Assembly: GCA_027575765.1 (NCBI GenBank)
Contig: JANBPT010001238.1
Span: 1-11,906, forward strand
Reading direction: 5' to 3'
Origin: Tieghemiomyces parasiticus
Lineage: Eukaryota; Kickxellomycota; Dimargaritomycetes; Dimargaritales; Dimargaritaceae
DNA: 11,906 nt
The notes under the pieces were generated by a model. It searched no databases, was not told the origin of the DNA, and worked only from the letters and a program-made list of their open reading frames with translations. Each line of letters begins with the position of its first letter. Position 1 is the stretch's first letter. The translations under genes and the position numbers were made by a program. Shown here in pieces: positions 8,519 to 11,906 of this stretch.

Positions 8519-9209
8519 CAGCTGCAAGGCCTGATACGAAAGGGGGTGGTACAGGCCCTATCTACTATAGGCGACATTGGCTCTATACCTTCAGCATGGG
8601 GTCGAAGAAGATTCCCTTCTTGGTTGGATGGTCATCAACTACCAGCCGCACCTAGCCTTTTAATCACGGCAGCGCCTGGGAGACTGCGTCCTTAATGTAA
8701 ATGCCAGCCGCCGGCAGGCCACTTAGACGAGGGATGCCATAAAGGCGTAGGGACTGCGCTGTAGTATGCCCACGGTGATTGGATGTACAATGTCCGACAT
8801 CTTTCCTTGTTCCATCTGTGCCCGTTACACAAGGTCAAGCATCGGTTGGCTAGGGTCAGCCTTGATACACCTTCAGTTTACGCCCGTTCGTCCGCGAGGC
8901 TCTACCCTCTCCCACCTTATCCGCGCGTTACATGGCATTTGCAGGTCTGATGATAGTATCTTTGACAGTACAGACGACCGGAAAGACAGAAGTAAAAAAT
9001 AATAATCATCCAGACTTGTTACCAATATAGGCTAGGGCGGACAGTGCACTGCTAACGCGGAACCTAGGGCCGAAGTGTTAGGGCACCACCGACGCAGCGT
9101 TTATATGAAGATCAAGTATTGTTTATTTAATGTCGGATTATATTAGCGGGCGACTCCTTGGTCATATAGCCACCTGACTTTGTGTACTTGAGGTTGAGGC
9201 TACTAATGG

Positions 9210-9223
9210 TAAGCTTAAGCTTA
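9210..9223. repeat. 14-bp perfect palindrome
   Basis: TAAGCTTAAGCTTA reads the same on both strands and contains two AAGCTT sites. No function is evident. Confidence 0.4.
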
Positions 9224-10384
9224 TAACAGGATTAGTCTCTGCTCTGGCTGAGCGGTGCACCTGTGCCGGACAGTCAGTTACATGCAACCGTTGTGGCTCG
9301 GCCAGCCACCCTACTGGTTTGTCCTGCCATTAGGAGGCCGTTGGGCTCGGTACCTCTGGTGTAGCTCATAAGACCTTGTGCTAGGTAGCGCACGGTTGAC
9401 AGAAACACGCTGCCAGCGTCGGCCCTCCGGGCATGGACGGACTTTATTGTGGTGGATTATACTTAAATAAATGAGCGCCTGCGGCGGGAAGGAACAAGAT
9501 GAGAAGTGAGGGCAGCGAAATACGGTAAAGAAACGAGATGCGTGAAAAAAGTGAAAAGAAAAGCCCTTCTCCGAAAATGGGGATGTGATGCTCTCCATCT
9601 TAAACCAACCGGTCGTGCCGCTGCTTGACCGGTCCTGACCATATAAAGAAAATGATATCCCGGGAGCGGGTCGTCGCGCATGGGGAGCCCTCGTCGGCTC
9701 CGGCCTTACTGTGCCGCCACAGCTCGCTGGCGGAGGGGTAACTCGGCCGGGGGGGGGCTGGACCTCCCACCACATTATCATGCCATCGCCCCAATTAGCG
9801 ATAAGGAGGAGATAATTCATTTGGGGTAGCAAACTTGAGCATCTACGATACATTTAGCGTATATCCTTGGGGGTTCACGGATCACATTCGACGAAAGCTG
9901 GCTGCAAGGAGGCCGAGTGCGCAAGCCATCGTGGCTGGGACGTGGCTGTCGAAGCAGACTTATTAGCCGAAGGGGTATAGTTACTAGGAAGACTATTGGT
10001 GCGAGACCCTGACCATAGGACTCAGCAGCGAATCACTGCCCTCGTTTTCTCCCCTTCTTGAAGTCACCAATAGGAGAGGAATAAATCATCCGAAGCGGCG
10101 TTGGCGGACATTGATGGCAACGGCACAGCCAAAGTTTATTCCGTTACCGTTTGTGCAGCGAATGAGTCTCCTGCACTATGCTCATTGTGTAACCGATGTG
10201 GTCATTCGAGAATATCCGAGGTGTTACGATAAGGAATGGTACGGTGAAGGAGATTTCACAATAGGTGCTTAAAATAAAATCTCACATATAACAAGGACAG
10301 AGAGAAGATGAGGGGGGCGTTCTACTTCCGGCTGTAGGCGTAAGATCGTAACATTTGACTAGTCCGCTGCTTACCAAAGTTCCA

Positions 10385-10390
10385 TATAAA
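10385..10390 (+). promoter_or_regulatory. TATA box candidate for the secreted-protein gene
   Basis: TATAAA within CCATATAAAG lies about 206 bp upstream of the ATG at 10596. It is followed by a C/T-rich stretch (TTTCCCCATCATTTTCC and ACTTTCATCTTACC) that resembles a fungal leader. The same decamer CCATATAAAG occurs at 9639-9648 without a recognisable gene. Confidence 0.45.
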
Positions 10391-10595
10391 GTAGCTACCT
10401 TGTCACTCAAACTTACACTCGATTGATAAATCCGCTAGCTGCATCAGCTTTCCCCATCATTTTCCTACTATCCTCAGTGCGCTGTTCGAAATTCCCCATT
10501 TGGCCTTGAAGTAGCAGCCCATTATCAACTTACACTTTCATCTTACCGCCCCAACGTCCTTGCCCAGCCCACTGCGTGAGTGTGTGTCATCAAGC

Positions 10596-11327
10596 ATGAG
10601 GCTCAACGTCGCCCTATACATATCCTTACTCGGGATTACTACCACTGCCCTAGCCTTCCCGGGGCTAAATTCTGACCAATCCGCCGGTACTTTCGAGCCC
10701 GTGCTGCTCTTGCCCAACGGAAAGTCCGCTGACGTTTCGCCTAAGGATCTCCTTACATCCCTGAACGACAAGTTGGCCCAGGAAAATACGAACTGCCCAG
10801 ACAGGCATACCCCGCCGGCAGCAACCTATGCAAATAAGGATGCATTCATGACCGCATTAGTCAACGCGGCCTACGCCGTGCTGTGCGAGGCGCGTGAATT
10901 CTCAACTAAGAACGGAGCTTACTCACATTCACCCGATCAAGGCAAAGCTAGTGTTGGTATTGCAGGCGAAAGTGATCCCTCATTGGATTTTGTCTCAATT
11001 ATGCCCAGTTGCAAAATTAATCATAAGACCTACCGCATCACGACTGACGACAGTAACCAAATCCATTTCAAACTGGTGGGTGATGTTGAAAACGAAGCAA
11101 AGAAGGCCGTTTTAGACTACTGTACCCGTACCAACCTTCCGCGCACCTATGTCAACTTGATCCAATCGCCACCGTTAAGTCCCGAAAGGAAGAAATTTGT
11201 CAGAATCCAGTCCCTCCTTAAATTGGGTAATAAGCAGGACAAAAACACCGATGCCGTCGCAAGACGTGTCAAGGAGATCGAGGATTGGAACATATCCGTG
11301 GTCATCAAAAGCAAGTATGAACTTTGA
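10596..11327 (+). CDS. secreted four-cysteine protein, family unknown
   Basis: This is a 243-residue, intronless frame. Residues 1-20 form a classic signal peptide: basic start MRLN, hydrophobic core, and an A-x-A cleavage site (Ala18-Leu-Ala20 before Phe21). The mature chain has four Cys (67, 97, 139, 176), enough for two disulfides, and one N-glycosylation sequon (Asn232-Ile-Ser234). Helix-like stretches lie near 47-62, 80-103 and 163-178, followed by a Lys/Arg-rich tail containing Arg223-Arg224, a possible Kex2-type site. The chain ends in KYEL, reminiscent of but not matching the usual KDEL/HDEL retention signal. I chose the ATG at 10596 because the in-frame extension upstream (to a TTG at 10560) would bury the signal peptide. 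I recognise no enzyme motif or family. It may be a lineage-specific extracellular or effector-like protein. A TATA candidate and an AATAAA frame it. Confidence 0.8.
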   Translation: MRLNVALYISLLGITTTALAFPGLNSDQSAGTFEPVLLLPNGKSADVSPKDLLTSLNDKLAQENTNCPDRHTPPAATYANKDAFMTALVNAAYAVLCEAREFSTKNGAYSHSPDQGKASVGIAGESDPSLDFVSIMPSCKINHKTYRITTDDSNQIHFKLVGDVENEAKKAVLDYCTRTNLPRTYVNLIQSPPLSPERKKFVRIQSLLKLGNKQDKNTDAVARRVKEIEDWNISVVIKSKYEL

Positions 11328-11376
11328 CTGACAAAAAATTATTTATAGGGGTGAAGTAAGAGATCAACAGAAATCG

Positions 11377-11382
11377 AATAAA
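11377..11382 (+). terminator. AATAAA polyadenylation signal of the secreted-protein gene
   Basis: A canonical AATAAA lies 50 nt beyond the TGA stop at 11325-11327, preceded by an A/T-rich stretch. Its position and orientation fit the 3' end of the secreted-protein transcript. Confidence 0.6.
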
Positions 11383-11760
11383 CTTACAGATTTGGCGTCC
11401 TGTCACGTTTGAAAAGCCTCTCCAGCCTCAAGAAAAGCGGGCCGTGATGCACAGTGATGGTTAGGGAAAGGATATAATACGGTTTGCTAAGTATACTTTG
11501 GCAAGGGCGGTTTAGTTATGGCATCAGAAGAAAGTTAAGTAGTGAGAATCGTAGGAAAGCAAGCGGTGGCGTAAAGGTGTAGCGGATGGCCATAAATACT
11601 AGACGTTACGACTATGTAAACGACCGACAGACTATATATGTGAGAAGGGCCAGAGACCTAAAGTAGTTCTGGCTGGACCCCTTATTTACAATCAAAAATA
11701 CAAGAGTACGCCTAGAGAACGATAATGTGCATGGCAGAGAAACAGGCTTTGCGTGTGCTT
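11383..11760. other. intergenic DNA, no gene supported
   Basis: This stretch lies between the 3' end of the secreted-protein gene and the 3' flank of the converging tRNA gene. I see no gene or notable repeat in it. Confidence 0.5.
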
Positions 11761-11800
11761 AGTGGGCTATTGATGTGTAGCTCAAACATCAGGTCCCACT
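11761..11800. repeat. interrupted inverted repeat downstream of the tRNA gene
   Basis: AGTGGG (11761-11766) pairs with CCCACT (11795-11800), and TGATGT (11771-11776) pairs with ACATCA (11786-11791). Together they make a two-part 12-bp stem with small internal bulges and a 9-nt loop. It sits just past the T-run terminator of the minus-strand tRNA. Confidence 0.5.
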
Positions 11801-11808
11801 AAGGTGGG

Positions 11809-11814
11809 AAAAAA
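11809..11814 (-). terminator. RNA polymerase III terminator of tRNA-Lys
   Basis: Six A on the plus strand give a T6 run on the tRNA strand, 17 nt after the tRNA 3' end. Four or more T on the non-template strand is the standard pol III stop signal. Confidence 0.75.
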
Positions 11815-11830
11815 GGGGGACTGATAATTG

Positions 11831-11903
11831 AGCCCAATGCGGGGGTCGAACCCGCAACCTTGAGATTAAGAGTCTCACGCTCTACCGATTGAGCTAACCG
11901 GGC
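11831..11903 (-). tRNA. tRNA-Lys(CTT)
   Basis: This is a complete 73-nt cloverleaf. The acceptor GCCCGGT pairs with ATTGGGC (two G-U pairs), the D stem GCTC with GAGC, the anticodon stem TGAGA with TCTCA, and the T stem GCGGG with CCCGC around TTCGACC. The anticodon loop CTCTTAA places CTT at 34-36, which reads AAG (Lys). The D-arm carries a good A box (TAGCTCAATCGG) and the T-arm a good B box (GGTTCGACCCC), so the gene is pol III transcribed. There is no intron and no encoded CCA. The discriminator base is U. The sequence is nuclear eukaryotic in type, closely resembling known cytosolic tRNA-Lys(CTT). Confidence 0.97.
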
Positions 11904-11906
11904 ATC

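Larger units (their letters stand above)
8405..10381. other. gene-poor region, nothing firmly supported
   Basis: I find no convincing coding gene, tRNA or transposon here. Short open frames (for example 8766-9002 plus and 9311-9853 minus) lack motifs and good starts. Small structural items are a 7-bp hairpin at 8491-8518, a 14-bp palindrome at 9210-9223, a purine-rich tract at about 9483-9580, and an isolated TATA-like decamer at 9639-9648. A degraded gene or a rapidly evolving lineage-specific gene could be overlooked. Confidence 0.45.

Noticed and set aside
8766..9002. 78-codon plus-strand frame with several cysteines
   Set aside because: No signal peptide or metal-binding spacing, no codon bias like the real genes, and no promoter or poly(A) signals.
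9311..9853. 180-codon minus-strand frame
   Set aside because: It has low-complexity Pro/Ser/Arg/Phe composition produced by a pyrimidine-rich tract, no recognisable domain and no good start. It was noted only as a compositional oddity.
10480..10500. GTTCGAAATTCC resembling a tRNA B box
   Set aside because: No A box or foldable cloverleaf lies at the right distance, and the last bases do not fit the consensus.

Overview
The window looks like nuclear DNA of a fungus. The evidence is a large intron-split gene with GT-AG introns (136-213 nt), RNA polymerase II style TATA and AATAAA signals, a eukaryotic tRNA-Lys(CTT) with internal A and B boxes, and a CsbD/Hmp1-type small stress protein of a kind known from fungi. 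The exact lineage cannot be fixed from sequence alone. The moderately long introns and G+C-rich exons in A+T-richer flanks would suit an early-diverging (for example zoopagomycete/kickxellomycete-type) fungus, but that placement is a weak inference.

Layout, left to right. Positions 1-1178 hold no gene I can support. A 103-residue hydrophilic, Gly/Gln/Ala-rich protein with two CsbD/Hmp1-like repeats lies on the minus strand (1297-1608). It has an AATAAA signal behind it and a TATA box plus a TGACGT element in front. The next 1.25 kb (1748-3002) has no convincing gene but holds eight copies of the CRE core TGACGT/ACGTCA, including a tandem GTCAC triplet and a perfect 15-bp inverted repeat. The large minus-strand gene at 3042-8044 is the delta subunit of the AP-3 adaptor complex (yeast Apl5p, animal AP3D1). 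I reconstruct it as six exons and 1391 codons, with adaptin trunk, basic/acidic hinge and C-terminal appendage all recognisable. From about 8045 to 10380 there is mostly unexplained, gene-poor DNA, with one weak divergent ORF immediately upstream of APL5. At 10596-11327 on the plus strand lies a 243-residue secreted protein with four mature cysteines and no family I recognise. The window ends with tRNA-Lys(CTT) on the minus strand (11831-11903) and its T-run terminator.

The genes do not form an operon or an obvious shared pathway. APL5 is a housekeeping vesicle-traffic gene (Golgi/endosome to vacuole). The Hmp1-like gene has the composition and promoter expected of a stress-induced hydrophilin. 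The secreted protein is lineage-specific as far as I can see. The most distinctive non-coding signal is the CRE cluster between APL5 and the Hmp1-like gene, which suggests ATF/CREB-type bZIP control of the latter. The tandem in-frame 3' splice sites in APL5 are a second point worth testing.
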